Assembly (NCBI RefSeq): GCF_015169395.1
Contig: NZ_CP063458.1
Span: 5,022,001 to 5,086,000 of the forward strand
Origin: Humisphaera borealis
Lineage (GTDB): Bacteria; Planctomycetota; Phycisphaerae; Tepidisphaerales; Tepidisphaeraceae
Reading direction: 5' to 3'
Length of the DNA stretch: 64,000 nt
Part shown: one piece after another, positions 48,453-56,986 of the stretch
Numbering within the stretch: position 1 is the first letter of the stretch
Layout of the letters: every line of letters starts with the position of its first letter
The notes under the pieces: model-generated
What the model saw: only the letters and a program-made list of their open reading frames with translations
Told to the model about the DNA's origin: nothing
Database searches by the model: none
Position numbers and translations under genes: made by a program

Positions 48453-49976
48453 TCAGGCAGCGGGTGTCGTCGTAAGCACGGCGGACAGTCCGGCCTTCGT
48501 GTTCTCGAAACCGAAGGCAGAGGCACTGCTGATCAACTCGAGGGTGTACTGGCCGGGCTGCAGTGTCCCACTTTTGCTGGCTACGGTGTTGGGGTGGGTT
48601 CCGTCGTCCTTGACGAAATCCACCAATGATGTCGCCCCGCGCCGAAGCCGGACCGCTACACCGGAACGGCCGTCGTTGCCCTCGCGCGACCAGGTGTAAG
48701 TCAGTGTGTAGGCTCGCGGCTCATCAAGATAGAAGCTAACGAGGAACGACGAAACGCCAGTCCCTCCACTGTCGAAGCACGACGCCGATGAACTCCCGGA
48801 GAAGCTCAATTTCGTGTCGCTTAGGCTCGACGTCTGAGACGCGTTTCCGAACGCCGATTCCATCGCCGGATAATCGACAAAGGATGACGCAAGCGTCTGC
48901 GTGAAGGCCGCAAGACTGGTGGACGACTTCTTCTTTTCGTCGAAGCCGTCGGGCCCGGCGGACGTGATGACTTCCCGTGTCTGGGAAGTGAAACGAATGG
49001 GACTCGAGATGAGTGTGACGGTTTCCGTCGCGAGCCTGTCCTTCACCAGATCGCCCCAGTGCGTGATAAACCAGTCTTGGCCCGCGCCGGCGGTATCGGT
49101 GTCGGTTGCCAGGTCGGCCGGTACAGTCGTCTTGTCGAGTTTCACCCCCGGCGTTCCGGCCTTGAGGCGCGATATTCGGGTGGCATAACTGTTCGCCGGA
49201 TTGCTCCATTCTGCTCCGATGACCCGGAGGGACGCCACGTTGGTGTCGTAAGTGGTCCTCGATCCGATGAGCAGGTCGTCGTCGGCGTCGCCGTTGAGGG
49301 TGTCGGTGCCATTCCCGCCGAACAGGACGTCGCGTCCGCCGCCGCCACGAAGGGTGTCGTTGCCGCCGTTGCCGATCAGGATGTTGGCGAGCGCGCTGCC
49401 GGCGAGGGTGTCGCCGGCGCTGCCGCCTCGGATGTTTTCGACGTCGGGCATGACGTTGTCGTTCTCGAGTAGCGAGGGGTTGCCGTCATTGGCGACGCCG
49501 TCCAGCGAGACGTTGACGGCGGTGGTCCTGGCGGAGTAGTCGGCGAAGTCGATGCCGGCGTTTCCGTTGAAGACGTCACCTTTCAGGCCGCCGTCGAGGA
49601 CGTCGTTATTGTTGCCACCGTTGAGAACATCCTTGCCACCGCCGCCGCGGAGGAAGTCGTCCCCGTCGCCGCCATTGAGGGTTGCCGGAGCGGTGACGGC
49701 GTCAAAGACCTGCAGCGAGTCATTACCGGCCAGTCCGTTGATGATGATCGATTTGACCAGTGCCGGGGTGAAGTTTCCCTTGACGACGCCGCCTTCCTTC
49801 ACCTGCACAAGGCCTGAGACCACATTCACGGTCACCGCGTCGGCTAATGCGGTACCGTTGACGGTCAGCACACCCGCCGCCGAAAGCGACGTGGTGAGCA
49901 ATTGCCGTTGTTCCAGTCGTTCCACGGATGCAAAACGCTGCCGGCGACCGCCGACGGCTTTCATGTTGTGTCGCAT
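48453..49976 (-). CDS. RTX-repeat secreted protein with LEPR-XLL-like N-terminus
   Basis: This 507-residue protein begins with the motif VERLEQRQLL (about 18-27), a variant of the planctomycete LEPR-XLL signal. Two blocks of glycine-rich calcium-binding nonapeptides follow: GGDGDDFLRGGGGKDVLNGG near residue 98 and GNGGNDTLRGGGGRDVLFGG near 205. The C-terminal half (about 250-507) has a beta-rich, Ser/Thr-rich domain with SREGNDGRSGVAVRLRRGAT; it resembles an accessory domain of secreted adhesins but I cannot name it. Calcium-dependent folding outside the cell is expected. Two in-frame ATGs are near the start; the upstream one is used. Confidence 0.85.
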   Translation of the reverse strand: MRHNMKAVGGRRQRFASVERLEQRQLLTTSLSAAGVLTVNGTALADAVTVNVVSGLVQVKEGGVVKGNFTPALVKSIIINGLAGNDSLQVFDAVTAPATLNGGDGDDFLRGGGGKDVLNGGNNNDVLDGGLKGDVFNGNAGIDFADYSARTTAVNVSLDGVANDGNPSLLENDNVMPDVENIRGGSAGDTLAGSALANILIGNGGNDTLRGGGGRDVLFGGNGTDTLNGDADDDLLIGSRTTYDTNVASLRVIGAEWSNPANSYATRISRLKAGTPGVKLDKTTVPADLATDTDTAGAGQDWFITHWGDLVKDRLATETVTLISSPIRFTSQTREVITSAGPDGFDEKKKSSTSLAAFTQTLASSFVDYPAMESAFGNASQTSSLSDTKLSFSGSSSASCFDSGGTGVSSFLVSFYLDEPRAYTLTYTWSREGNDGRSGVAVRLRRGATSLVDFVKDDGTHPNTVASKSGTLQPGQYTLELISSASAFGFENTKAGLSAVLTTTPAA

Positions 49977-50130
49977 GGGTACCCTCGTTTGAATTGGCAG
50001 ATGTCCGCCAATGTAACGGACGGTACAACCGAAGCGACCGGTTCAACAGAAAGGGCCCACGGGGGCTGGGAGCCAATGGGGCATCTCCGCTGTCGTTTTC
50101 ATGCGATTGGGCGGCGGTCGCGACTTCCGG

Positions 50131-51078
50131 TCAGGCGGGTCGGCCGCATTGGGTGCATTGATCGCGAATGCAGGGTTCGACGTGCGCAGTCGCGTTTCCC
50201 TCGCCGATAGCGGCTTCGAGCTCTTCCTCGATCGCCGTTGCGACCTGATGTCCTTTAAGAACATCCCAGTCCGCCGGTACGACCAGGTGGAAATCGACCC
50301 AATGATACCTGCCGGCGTGGCGGTGGCGGACCTTGTGATAACTGCAGACCGTCGGGGACTTGCTGCCGCCGGGGAGGTGGGCATCAAGAATCCCGCTGAG
50401 CAGGGCGGCGTCGGACCGGTCCTGCCGATCGGTCAGACCCGCTTCGGCGCGGCGGAGCAGGCCGATACCCACCCAGGCGATGTAGCCCGCGACGAGGATC
50501 GCCGCCAGCGGGTCAAGCCAGGCCCAGCCGGTGAGCTTCACCGCGAGAACCGCCACCAGGGCCGCGACACTGGTCCATGCATCGGACATCAGGTGATGGC
50601 CGTCAGCCTCGAGTGTGACCGAGCCCAGCTTGCGGCCGGTTCGAATCAGACACAGCCCGGTAATACCGTTCACGACCAGCGCACCGGCCATCAGCACCAG
50701 TGCGATGGCCAGGTTTTGTGGCTGAAACGCCTGGTCGATGTTGCGAAACACGTCCACCGCTTTGACGAGCGACATGATGCCCGCGATCAGGATCATGCCC
50801 CCCTCAAAGCCTACCGCCAGAAACTCAACCTTCCCGTGGCCGTAAGGATGGCTTTCATCGGCAGGGAGATGGGCGACGGCGAGCGAGTACAGCGCGAAGA
50901 TCGAAGCGGCCAGGTTGACAATCGACTCCAGCGCGTCTGAGAAAATGACGGCCGAGCCGGTCAGAAAATATCCCGTGAACTTGGCGCTCGTCAGAACGAT
51001 TCCGACAGCCAGAGCCAGGAGAACGGCCTTGGCTTCGAGCTTCGGAATGTGGCGAAGTGGCTTGGGAATGAGGGTCAT
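50131..51078 (-). CDS. Cation diffusion facilitator (CDF) transporter
   Basis: This 315-residue protein has six membrane helices and the CDF signature: SAVIFSDALESIVNL in helix II, HPYGHGKVEFLAVGFEG, and ADGHHLMSDAWTSVAAL in helix V. These hold the Asp/His residues of the transport site. A C-terminal cytoplasmic domain follows, ending in HVEPCIRDQCTQCGRPA with three Cys that might bind metal. It should export divalent cations such as Zn or Fe in exchange for protons; specificity cannot be read. The ATG at 51076-51078 is preceded by an in-frame GTG one codon earlier. Confidence 0.93.
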   Translation of the reverse strand: MTLIPKPLRHIPKLEAKAVLLALAVGIVLTSAKFTGYFLTGSAVIFSDALESIVNLAASIFALYSLAVAHLPADESHPYGHGKVEFLAVGFEGGMILIAGIMSLVKAVDVFRNIDQAFQPQNLAIALVLMAGALVVNGITGLCLIRTGRKLGSVTLEADGHHLMSDAWTSVAALVAVLAVKLTGWAWLDPLAAILVAGYIAWVGIGLLRRAEAGLTDRQDRSDAALLSGILDAHLPGGSKSPTVCSYHKVRHRHAGRYHWVDFHLVVPADWDVLKGHQVATAIEEELEAAIGEGNATAHVEPCIRDQCTQCGRPA

Positions 51079-51426
51079 CACGAGACCGGCCGGGTTTGGG
51101 CGGCAACAGGATCATTGCGTCCGAGAGAACGAAAGCAGTGTAACCGTCGTTGGGACCTATGGCGATGCACAGAGCCTCGTGCCTGAGATCGCCATGCCGG
51201 TCGCACACGGCGTATCACTTCGGGCTGCCCCACTTTTTGCTACAGTTGGTTTTGTCAATCTTTCCCAAGTTTGCATGCAATCTTGACCGATTCTTTACAC
51301 GAGGCTCATTACGACGGTCTACGCTACGAACGATAACGGAGTTCTAGGGAAAGCGGTCACCCATTGCCGAGGCAACGCAAACCGGCGGCCGACATGTGAT
51401 TGGACATCTCCGAGGCTTGTGTTCTC
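51079..51426. other. Divergent promoter region between CDF and HD genes
   Basis: This 348-bp gap should hold promoters for both genes. A TTGACC near 51283 is a possible plus-strand -35, but I see no good -10 at the right distance. No repeat element or gene is apparent. Confidence 0.45.
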
Positions 51427-52167
51427 ATGCCTTCCACGTTCTTAACCCCAGGCACTCGCTCCACGGCCCGTTCGGTTGACGGCTGGCGGATCGGTCCGTT
51501 TGGGCTGGATGTCGCCAATCGCGATCTCTCCTGCGCTGTCCATGTCTCGCTCGAGCGCTGGGTCAAACGGACGCTGGGCTCGATCGATCACGAGCAGCGT
51601 GTCGCCGACATCGCAACCGACTTGTTCGATGTCGTCGGAGACCTCCATCAACTCGATGCCGCCGATCTTCGGCTCCTCCGCTGGGCGTCCATCGTTCACG
51701 ACGTCGGCCGGGCCGTCTGCGACGATACCCACCCGGAACAGGGCGCGAAACTGCTCCGCAGCGAACGGTCGCTCCCCCTCTTGCCCGCCGAACGGCGACA
51801 CCTGGTGTACCTTACCCTGTATCACCGTGGGAAGGTCCCTTCGCCGGGTCGCGACGATGTTCTTTCCGCCGGCGACGACCACGAACGACTTTATCGTACG
51901 CTGGCCCTGCTCCGCGCTGCCGACGGCCTCGATAACCGAGACCTTGGCGGCAAGTTTCACGCGCCGCCGCGTGTCGTGTTCGGGCTGACGCGTCGTTCTG
52001 CTCTTCGGGCCAACACGTTGCACGTGACGTGTTACCTCGATCAGGACAGCGCCAAAGCACGCCGCGTCTACAGCCGTCGCAAGAAGTTCCGCCTGCTCGA
52101 AGAGGTCCTCAGCTGCCAGATCGCCCCGACGGTAATCGTCGCCGGGTCGGGCAAGTCGGTCGCCTGA
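51427..52167 (+). CDS. HD-domain phosphohydrolase-like protein
   Basis: From the ATG at 51427 the protein has 246 residues; an in-frame TTG at 51400 would add nine residues. HD-fold motifs are His55 (SIDHEQRVA), His91-Asp92 (ASIVHDVGRA), a later HPEQGAKLL, and LRAADGLDN near residue 165. The layout resembles the C-terminal HD domain of Ppx/GppA exopolyphosphatases without the N-terminal ASKHA part. The substrate is probably a phosphorylated nucleotide or polyphosphate; this is not shown. It lies 40 bp upstream of the RnfD-like gene and may be co-transcribed with it. Confidence 0.8.
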   Translation: MPSTFLTPGTRSTARSVDGWRIGPFGLDVANRDLSCAVHVSLERWVKRTLGSIDHEQRVADIATDLFDVVGDLHQLDAADLRLLRWASIVHDVGRAVCDDTHPEQGAKLLRSERSLPLLPAERRHLVYLTLYHRGKVPSPGRDDVLSAGDDHERLYRTLALLRAADGLDNRDLGGKFHAPPRVVFGLTRRSALRANTLHVTCYLDQDSAKARRVYSRRKKFRLLEEVLSCQIAPTVIVAGSGKSVA

Positions 52168-52207
52168 GTGCATCAAGGCCGTCGGGGCTGTTACACTCAC
52201 GGCACGC

Positions 52208-53476
52208 ATGGACGCCTCCGTCAGCTCCCCGAATCCCACCGAAGCGCCGACCGAAAGGCCTCTGGACTTTGCGCAGAGCGCCCGCGTCGTCTGTCGGGTA
52301 AGGTCGCGCCCGGGTCCGGTCCTCCACAGCGGTGTCAACGTACCGGCGTTCTACCTCGTCCACGCGCTGGGCGCTTCCGTGCCCCTGGTTGCCGGGCTGA
52401 CGCTGTTCGGCTTCAGGGCGTTGGCCTGTGTATCAATTGTGATCGGATCGGCGTTCGTCGCCGCACTGGTTTGGCGGCGCATCGGACGGCGGGGCGGCCA
52501 ACTCCAGATACCCCAGGTGCTATGGCTGGCGTTGCTGCTGGGCCTCATGTTGCCGGCCCACCTCGCCTCTGAAGTACCAACCCCCTCGGCGACGCACGTA
52601 TTCACGACCGCGCCCTGGCCTCTTCCGGCGGCGGCGGGTGTGGCCGTCGTGATGATCCTCTGGCTCGCCGGTGGCAGTGGTGGCCGGTTTCATCCGGCCG
52701 TCTACACCATCCTGCTGATCGGCTCGCTGTTTTCCGTCCTGCTGAACCCGCACTGGGTTTTGGCTCGCAAGCACATCCTGAGCGGCGACGTGCTCAACGC
52801 AGCCGCGCCTGGCGCGATCTCCATCGCCAGTGAGCCGTGGCTCCGTCGACCCACCGACGGCGGCCGCGACGCATTCTGGATTGTTCCGGCGGCACAGTGG
52901 CTCAGCCTGTACACCCGTGGACAAATTCCTGTCGACCGCGGCCGCATGCCCATGCACGAACTGCTTCGGGACCGCATGCCGCCGCTGGAAGACCTGGTTG
53001 TCGGCGGGCACCCCGCGCCCATCGGTTGTGCGAGCCTGATCGGCGTCATCGTCGGCGGCTTGTTCCTTATGTACCGCGGCGTGATCGACTTCCGCGTGCC
53101 GCTGGGCGTTGTGGTATCCATGTATGCCGCGCTGCTGATTCTCCCCGTCCCCACCGTCATCACCGAAACAGGCCCGTACTACCGTTGGTTCATTCCCCGC
53201 GAACCTGACGTCGGCTGGGCGGCTGCGGTCACCTTTGTGAACTACCAGATGACCGCCGGGCCCGCCGTGTTCATGGCGTTCTTCCTGGCGACGGCACCGA
53301 GCGTCCGCCCGCTCGTCCGGCGGGCGCGAACGCTCTACGCCGTCCTGATCGGCGTGGCGTCGGCGGCGGCCCAGCTATACCTCACGGTATCGCTCGGGCC
53401 GTACATTGCCCTGGTTGCCGTCGCACTGCTAGCCCCGATCATCGATCGCTGGTTCGCACCCCGAACACTCGTGTAG
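52208..53476 (+). CDS. RnfD/NqrB-like membrane protein
   Basis: This 422-residue protein has about nine hydrophobic segments. The C-terminal half matches the RnfD/NqrB family: DLVVGGHPAPIGCASLIGVI with GGLFLMYRGVIDFRVP, then QMTAGPAVFMAFFLATAPSV, and PYIALVAVALLAPIIDRW at the end. The family carries flavin in Na-translocating NADH:quinone oxidoreductase and Rnf complexes. The usual flavin-linking motif (SGAT) is not seen in the corresponding loop (RGQIPVDRGRMPMHELL). No other rnf or nqr gene is nearby, so a stand-alone role is likely. The N-terminal 40 residues are not hydrophobic. No Shine-Dalgarno is evident. Confidence 0.7.
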   Translation: MDASVSSPNPTEAPTERPLDFAQSARVVCRVRSRPGPVLHSGVNVPAFYLVHALGASVPLVAGLTLFGFRALACVSIVIGSAFVAALVWRRIGRRGGQLQIPQVLWLALLLGLMLPAHLASEVPTPSATHVFTTAPWPLPAAAGVAVVMILWLAGGSGGRFHPAVYTILLIGSLFSVLLNPHWVLARKHILSGDVLNAAAPGAISIASEPWLRRPTDGGRDAFWIVPAAQWLSLYTRGQIPVDRGRMPMHELLRDRMPPLEDLVVGGHPAPIGCASLIGVIVGGLFLMYRGVIDFRVPLGVVVSMYAALLILPVPTVITETGPYYRWFIPREPDVGWAAAVTFVNYQMTAGPAVFMAFFLATAPSVRPLVRRARTLYAVLIGVASAAAQLYLTVSLGPYIALVAVALLAPIIDRWFAPRTLV

Positions 53477-53528
53477 TTGCCGCCACCCACCTAGAGCGTC
53501 GCCCGGTCTGCGGATAAGATTGATCCAG

Positions 53529-54467
53529 ATGAAGATTATCCTCGCGAACCCCCGCGGTTTCTGTGCCGGCGTGAACATGGCGATCGACGTTGTCGATCAG
53601 GTGCTCAAGCTCAAGGGCGCGCCGGTTTACGTGTTCCACGAGATTGTTCACAACAAGCACGTCGTGGAAGACTTCCAGAGTCGTGGCGTCACCTTCGTGA
53701 ATGAAATTGACGAAGTGCCCGAAGGCGCGGTGATCGTTTACAGCGCCCATGGCATTTCGCCGGCGGTACGGCAATCGAGCAAGGCGCGAAACCTGGTCGA
53801 AATTGACGCCACCTGCCCCCTGGTCACCAAGGTTCACCTGGAGGTGTTGAAGTTCGCCAAGGACGGCTACTCGATCGTATTCATCGGCCACCGGAACCAC
53901 GACGAGGCCGTCGGCACCGTCGGTGAAGCGCCCGGACAGATCTTTGTCGTCGAGGATGAAGAGGAGGTCGAACGCCTGAACCTCCCGAACGCCGATCGCG
54001 TGGCGTACGTCACGCAGACCACGCTCAGCGTGAACGACGCAAACCGCATGATCGCCGCGCTGAAGCGCAAGTTCCCCCATATCAAGGCGCCGGCGAAGGA
54101 AGACATCTGCTACGCGACCACGAACCGGCAAAATGCCGTGACGGCTCTATCGGCCGATGCCGAAGTGGTGCTGGTCGTCGGTAGCAAGAACAGCTCAAAC
54201 TCTCAGCGGCTGGTGGATACCGCCAGGCAGATCGGCAAGGCGGGCTACCTGATCGACGACGCGAAGCAGCTCGATCCCGCGTGGCTCAAAGATGCCGGCG
54301 GGGTGTTCATCACCGCCGGCGCCAGCGCGCCAGAACGACTGGTCCAGGAGTTGATCGAACGACTGCAGCAGGAGTTCGGCGGTGTGGTCGAAACGCGAAC
54401 GCTCGTCGACGAGGATGTGACGTTCGCTCCGCCCAAGACCTTGCGATCGTTGGCCGTCGTCGCCTGA
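53529..54467 (+). CDS. ispH: 4-hydroxy-3-methylbut-2-enyl diphosphate reductase
   Basis: The 312-residue enzyme makes IPP and DMAPP in the last step of the MEP isoprenoid pathway. It begins MKIILANPRGFCAGV, and the three [4Fe-4S] cluster cysteines are Cys12, Cys96 (DATCPLVTKVH) and Cys194 (DICYATTNRQ). Substrate-site phrases such as HGISPAVR, TQTTLSVND and SKNSSNSQRL are intact. A TTG nine bases upstream is a less likely start. The gene follows the RnfD-like gene by 52 bp and is followed by a hairpin. Confidence 0.96.
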   Translation: MKIILANPRGFCAGVNMAIDVVDQVLKLKGAPVYVFHEIVHNKHVVEDFQSRGVTFVNEIDEVPEGAVIVYSAHGISPAVRQSSKARNLVEIDATCPLVTKVHLEVLKFAKDGYSIVFIGHRNHDEAVGTVGEAPGQIFVVEDEEEVERLNLPNADRVAYVTQTTLSVNDANRMIAALKRKFPHIKAPAKEDICYATTNRQNAVTALSADAEVVLVVGSKNSSNSQRLVDTARQIGKAGYLIDDAKQLDPAWLKDAGGVFITAGASAPERLVQELIERLQQEFGGVVETRTLVDEDVTFAPPKTLRSLAVVA

Positions 54468-54470
54468 GTG

Positions 54471-54496
54471 GCCGGCCCCGGCATTTCCGGGCCGGC
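54471..54496 (+). terminator. Hairpin after ispH
   Basis: GCCGGCCC and GGGCCGGC pair perfectly over 8 bp with a 10-nt loop, starting 4 bp after the stop. There is no T-run. Confidence 0.5.
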
Positions 54497-54615
54497 TGAA
54501 ATAGGCTTCATGTAGCGGGTTTCACGGGGGGTAGGCGCTGTCAACTCCTACCATCGGGACGAAGGGCCGGCAACGTTTGTCGTGCCGCAACAGTCGTTTA
54601 CCGATGGAGGTTCTC

Positions 54616-54924
54616 ATGCGTCGCACGCTTATTCGTACCGGTTTGGTCGCCCTGCTGGCTGTTGCAGGCGGAGTAACCGCAGGTTGCACGACCAAGTCGG
54701 AAGGGGAACGCACGCTCGAGAACGCCGACAAGCACGAGCAAGCCGGCGCGACGATCCGGCGTGGCGAACTGCTGGTTCAGGAAGGGGCCGCCAGCGAGGC
54801 GCGCGGCCTGGCGATCAAGCGACAGGGAGACAACACCGAAGGCGACCGCATGATCGCCGAAGGGCGGGCCAAGCAGGCCCAAGGGAACAAGCTCATCGAA
54901 GAAGGGCGCAAGATGCGGCCGTAA
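54616..54924 (+). CDS. Small lipoprotein with Ala/Glu/Arg-rich helix
   Basis: This 102-residue protein is chosen to start at the ATG at 54616, because GGAGG lies 5 bp upstream. A lipoprotein-like signal (LVALLAVAGGVTAGC) ends in a candidate lipid-bearing Cys near residue 22; the lipobox residue at -3 is Thr, which is slightly unusual. The mature part is a single charged helix with repeated ADKHEQAGA, EGAASEARG and EGRAKQAQG patterns. I do not recognise a family. It could be a small envelope spacer like Lpp, but that is only structural analogy. Confidence 0.65.
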   Translation: MRRTLIRTGLVALLAVAGGVTAGCTTKSEGERTLENADKHEQAGATIRRGELLVQEGAASEARGLAIKRQGDNTEGDRMIAEGRAKQAQGNKLIEEGRKMRP

Positions 54925-54962
54925 GTGCCTTGAACCTCGCCACTGCCGCTCTTGGTTCGGTC

Positions 54963-54996
54963 GAACGCTTCGGGACGGGTTTGCCCCGAAGCGTTC
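54963..54996 (+). terminator. Hairpin after lipoprotein gene
   Basis: GAACGCTTCGGG and CCCGAAGCGTTC form a perfect 12-bp stem with a 10-nt loop. It is 39 bp after the stop and lacks a T-run. Confidence 0.6.
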
Positions 54997-55193
54997 CGCA
55001 TCCCTTAGGAGGTAGCGAACTCATTCCGCATCCGGTATCACATGCTCCCGCGATCTTCGTCCGATAAGGCAGCGGTTTGTCGGCATCGGGTTTCCCGTTC
55101 GGACACCGTCTTGATGTTGCGACCCGGCATCGACGATAACGATGCTGACGTCTGTTGCCGCCGACGAACGCTGTTTTTCCGGAGCATCCTGCG

Positions 55194-56066
55194 ATGAAGG
55201 GCATCCTATTGGCCGGTGGAGCCGGCACTCGGCTCTATCCGCTCACCCGCTGCATCAGCAAGCAATTGCTGCCGGTGTACGATAAGCCGACGATCTACTA
55301 CCCCATGTCGGTGCTCATGCTCGCCGGCATCCGCGAGGTGCTGATCATCAGCACGCCGCGCGATCTGCCGCGCATCGAAGACCTGTTCGGCGACGGCTCG
55401 CAACTGGGGATGAAGTTCAGCTACAAGGTGCAGGAACAGCCCAACGGCATCGCCCAGGCGTTCGTCCTCGGGGCTGATTTCGTCGGCGACTCGCCCGTCT
55501 GCCTGATCCTCGGCGACAACATCTTCTACGGCCACGACCTGACCGAATCCCTCGAGCAGTCGGCCGCTCTAAAATCGGGTTCGCGCGTCTTCGCCTACCA
55601 GGTGAAAGACCCCGAGCGCTACGGCGTCGTCGAGTTCGACAAGAGCTTTAAAGCCCTCAGCATCGAAGAGAAACCCAAACAGCCCAAGAGCAACTGGGCG
55701 GTCACCGGGCTCTACTTCTACGACAGCAAAGTCGTCCAGATCGCCAGGGACCTCAAGCCGTCCGCCCGCGGCGAGTACGAGATCACCGACGTCAACAAGG
55801 CGTACCTGGCCCGCGGCGAACTGACCGTCGAATGCATGGGCCGTGGCATCGCATGGCTGGACACCGGCACGTACGATTCACTCCTGAGCAGCAGCCAGTT
55901 CGTGCAGACGCTCGAAGAGCGGCAGGGCCTGAAAGTGGCGTGCCTGGAAGAGATCGCGTTCGCCAAAAAGTTCATCGACGCCAAACAGCTGAAGAAGCTA
56001 GTCGAGGCGGCGGGCAAGAGTGAGTACGGCGTGTACCTGCAGCGGGTGCTAAAGGAAGCCGAGTAG
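55194..56066 (+). CDS. rmlA: Glucose-1-phosphate thymidylyltransferase
   Basis: The 290-residue enzyme makes dTDP-glucose, the first step of dTDP-rhamnose synthesis. The nucleotidyltransferase signature [18 protein letters not shown] is at the N-terminus, and [10 protein letters not shown] (about 104-113), FEKSF-like and [11 protein letters not shown] motifs are present. GGAG lies upstream of the chosen ATG; a longer frame to 55155 lacks family sequence. The stop codon sits at the first base of a repeat arm (GTAGGGTGGGCACGGCCC). Its pathway partners rmlB and rmlD are downstream on the same strand but not adjacent. Confidence 0.96.
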   Translation: MKGILLAGGAGTRLYPLTRCISKQLLPVYDKPTIYYPMSVLMLAGIREVLIISTPRDLPRIEDLFGDGSQLGMKFSYKVQEQPNGIAQAFVLGADFVGDSPVCLILGDNIFYGHDLTESLEQSAALKSGSRVFAYQVKDPERYGVVEFDKSFKALSIEEKPKQPKSNWAVTGLYFYDSKVVQIARDLKPSARGEYEITDVNKAYLARGELTVECMGRGIAWLDTGTYDSLLSSSQFVQTLEERQGLKVACLEEIAFAKKFIDAKQLKKLVEAAGKSEYGVYLQRVLKEAE

Positions 56067-56084
56067 GGTGGGCACGGCCCGCCG
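56063..56084. repeat. GTAGGGTGGGCAC repeat arm at rmlA stop
   Basis: The arm is self-complementary (GGTGGGC with GCCCGCC, one wobble pair). It contains the rmlA TAG stop. An inverted relative lies at 56956-56977, on the far side of the intervening gene. Confidence 0.8.
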
Positions 56085-56174
56085 CAGGTGTTGGCTCAAG
56101 TGCGTCGACTGGCCGTGCTCTCCCAAAAAGGCAAAAGACACGGAAAGCCAGCGGCGCCGAAACGGGAGGAAACA

Positions 56175-56930
56175 GTGACAGGAACTGTCGACTATGGAGA
56201 GTTGCTCTTTACACGGCAAGAGCGTAGCCCGCCGACTTTGAAAGATAGAGTATTCGTCGCGGTGATTGGTGTCCTGCTCAGTACCCTCGTAACCTATTTG
56301 GCCGTGCTTCAGCTTGGACCTGAGGGTGTCTACGTCCTGATCCCGTGTGTCGCAGTATTCGTGGTCATCCTCTACATCCAGTTGAAGATCGATATTCCGG
56401 TGTACCAGGTCTACGAGAACGGACTGGTTGTGACTCGTCGGTCTGGCGAACAAAAGTTCTCCTACATCAATGATGTGGTTGGATTTGGCTACTACGGATT
56501 CGAGCAACGTATCCTTGGCGTGGTTCGGGGGGTGTCAGGCCAGCGGCTGATGATCTTTCTGAAGTCTGGAAAACCGATTGAACTCAGTTCAAAGCTTTAT
56601 AGCGACGGCCCCAGCACGAGAGGTTTGGATTGGCTCCTTGGCCGCCTGAATGAGATTATTAGACCTCGCATGCTCAGCGAAATAGAGTCCGGCAAAACGA
56701 TCCCATGGACTCGAGGATGGAAGATGTCGCTGCGCGGCATCGAAACACCGAATGGCGACCGAATCGGCTGGGCCTCGATTCGAAAGATGTGGATCGAGAA
56801 TGCAACCTGCCGAATCAGTACCAATGGCAGGCTCTTGGACTATCAGATCGAGACGGGATTGTCGAAAAACTTCATGCCGGGCTATGAAATCGCGCTGATG
56901 CTGAAAAGACGTTCCTCTGAGCAGGCTTAG
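56175..56930 (+). CDS. Two-helix membrane protein between rmlA and rmlB, unknown function
   Basis: The GTG at 56175 is chosen, giving 251 residues, because GGGAGGA lies 4-10 bp upstream. Two hydrophobic segments (about 25-45 and 51-66; VAVIGVLLSTLVTYLAV, VYVLIPCVAVFVVILY) precede a cytoplasmic-looking domain with VYENGLVVTRRSGEQKFSYI, suggesting a PH-like fold; the rest is mixed alpha/beta. I do not recognise a family. The gene looks lower in GC than its neighbours. It is framed by inverted repeat arms (56063-56084, 56956-56977) and splits rmlA from rmlB, so it may have been acquired. Confidence 0.7.
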   Translation: MTGTVDYGELLFTRQERSPPTLKDRVFVAVIGVLLSTLVTYLAVLQLGPEGVYVLIPCVAVFVVILYIQLKIDIPVYQVYENGLVVTRRSGEQKFSYINDVVGFGYYGFEQRILGVVRGVSGQRLMIFLKSGKPIELSSKLYSDGPSTRGLDWLLGRLNEIIRPRMLSEIESGKTIPWTRGWKMSLRGIETPNGDRIGWASIRKMWIENATCRISTNGRLLDYQIETGLSKNFMPGYEIALMLKRRSSEQA

Positions 56931-56955
56931 GCTCGCGACAAGGCAGCTAGTTACT

Positions 56956-56977
56956 CCGGCGGGCAGTGCCCGCCCTA
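56956..56977. repeat. GGCGGGCAGTGCCCGCC repeat arm before rmlB
   Basis: The arm is self-complementary (GGCGGGCA with TGCCCGCC). Its reverse complement resembles the arm at 56063-56084. It ends 9 bp before the rmlB start, which therefore lacks a normal Shine-Dalgarno. Confidence 0.8.
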
Positions 56978-56986
56978 CAAAACACT

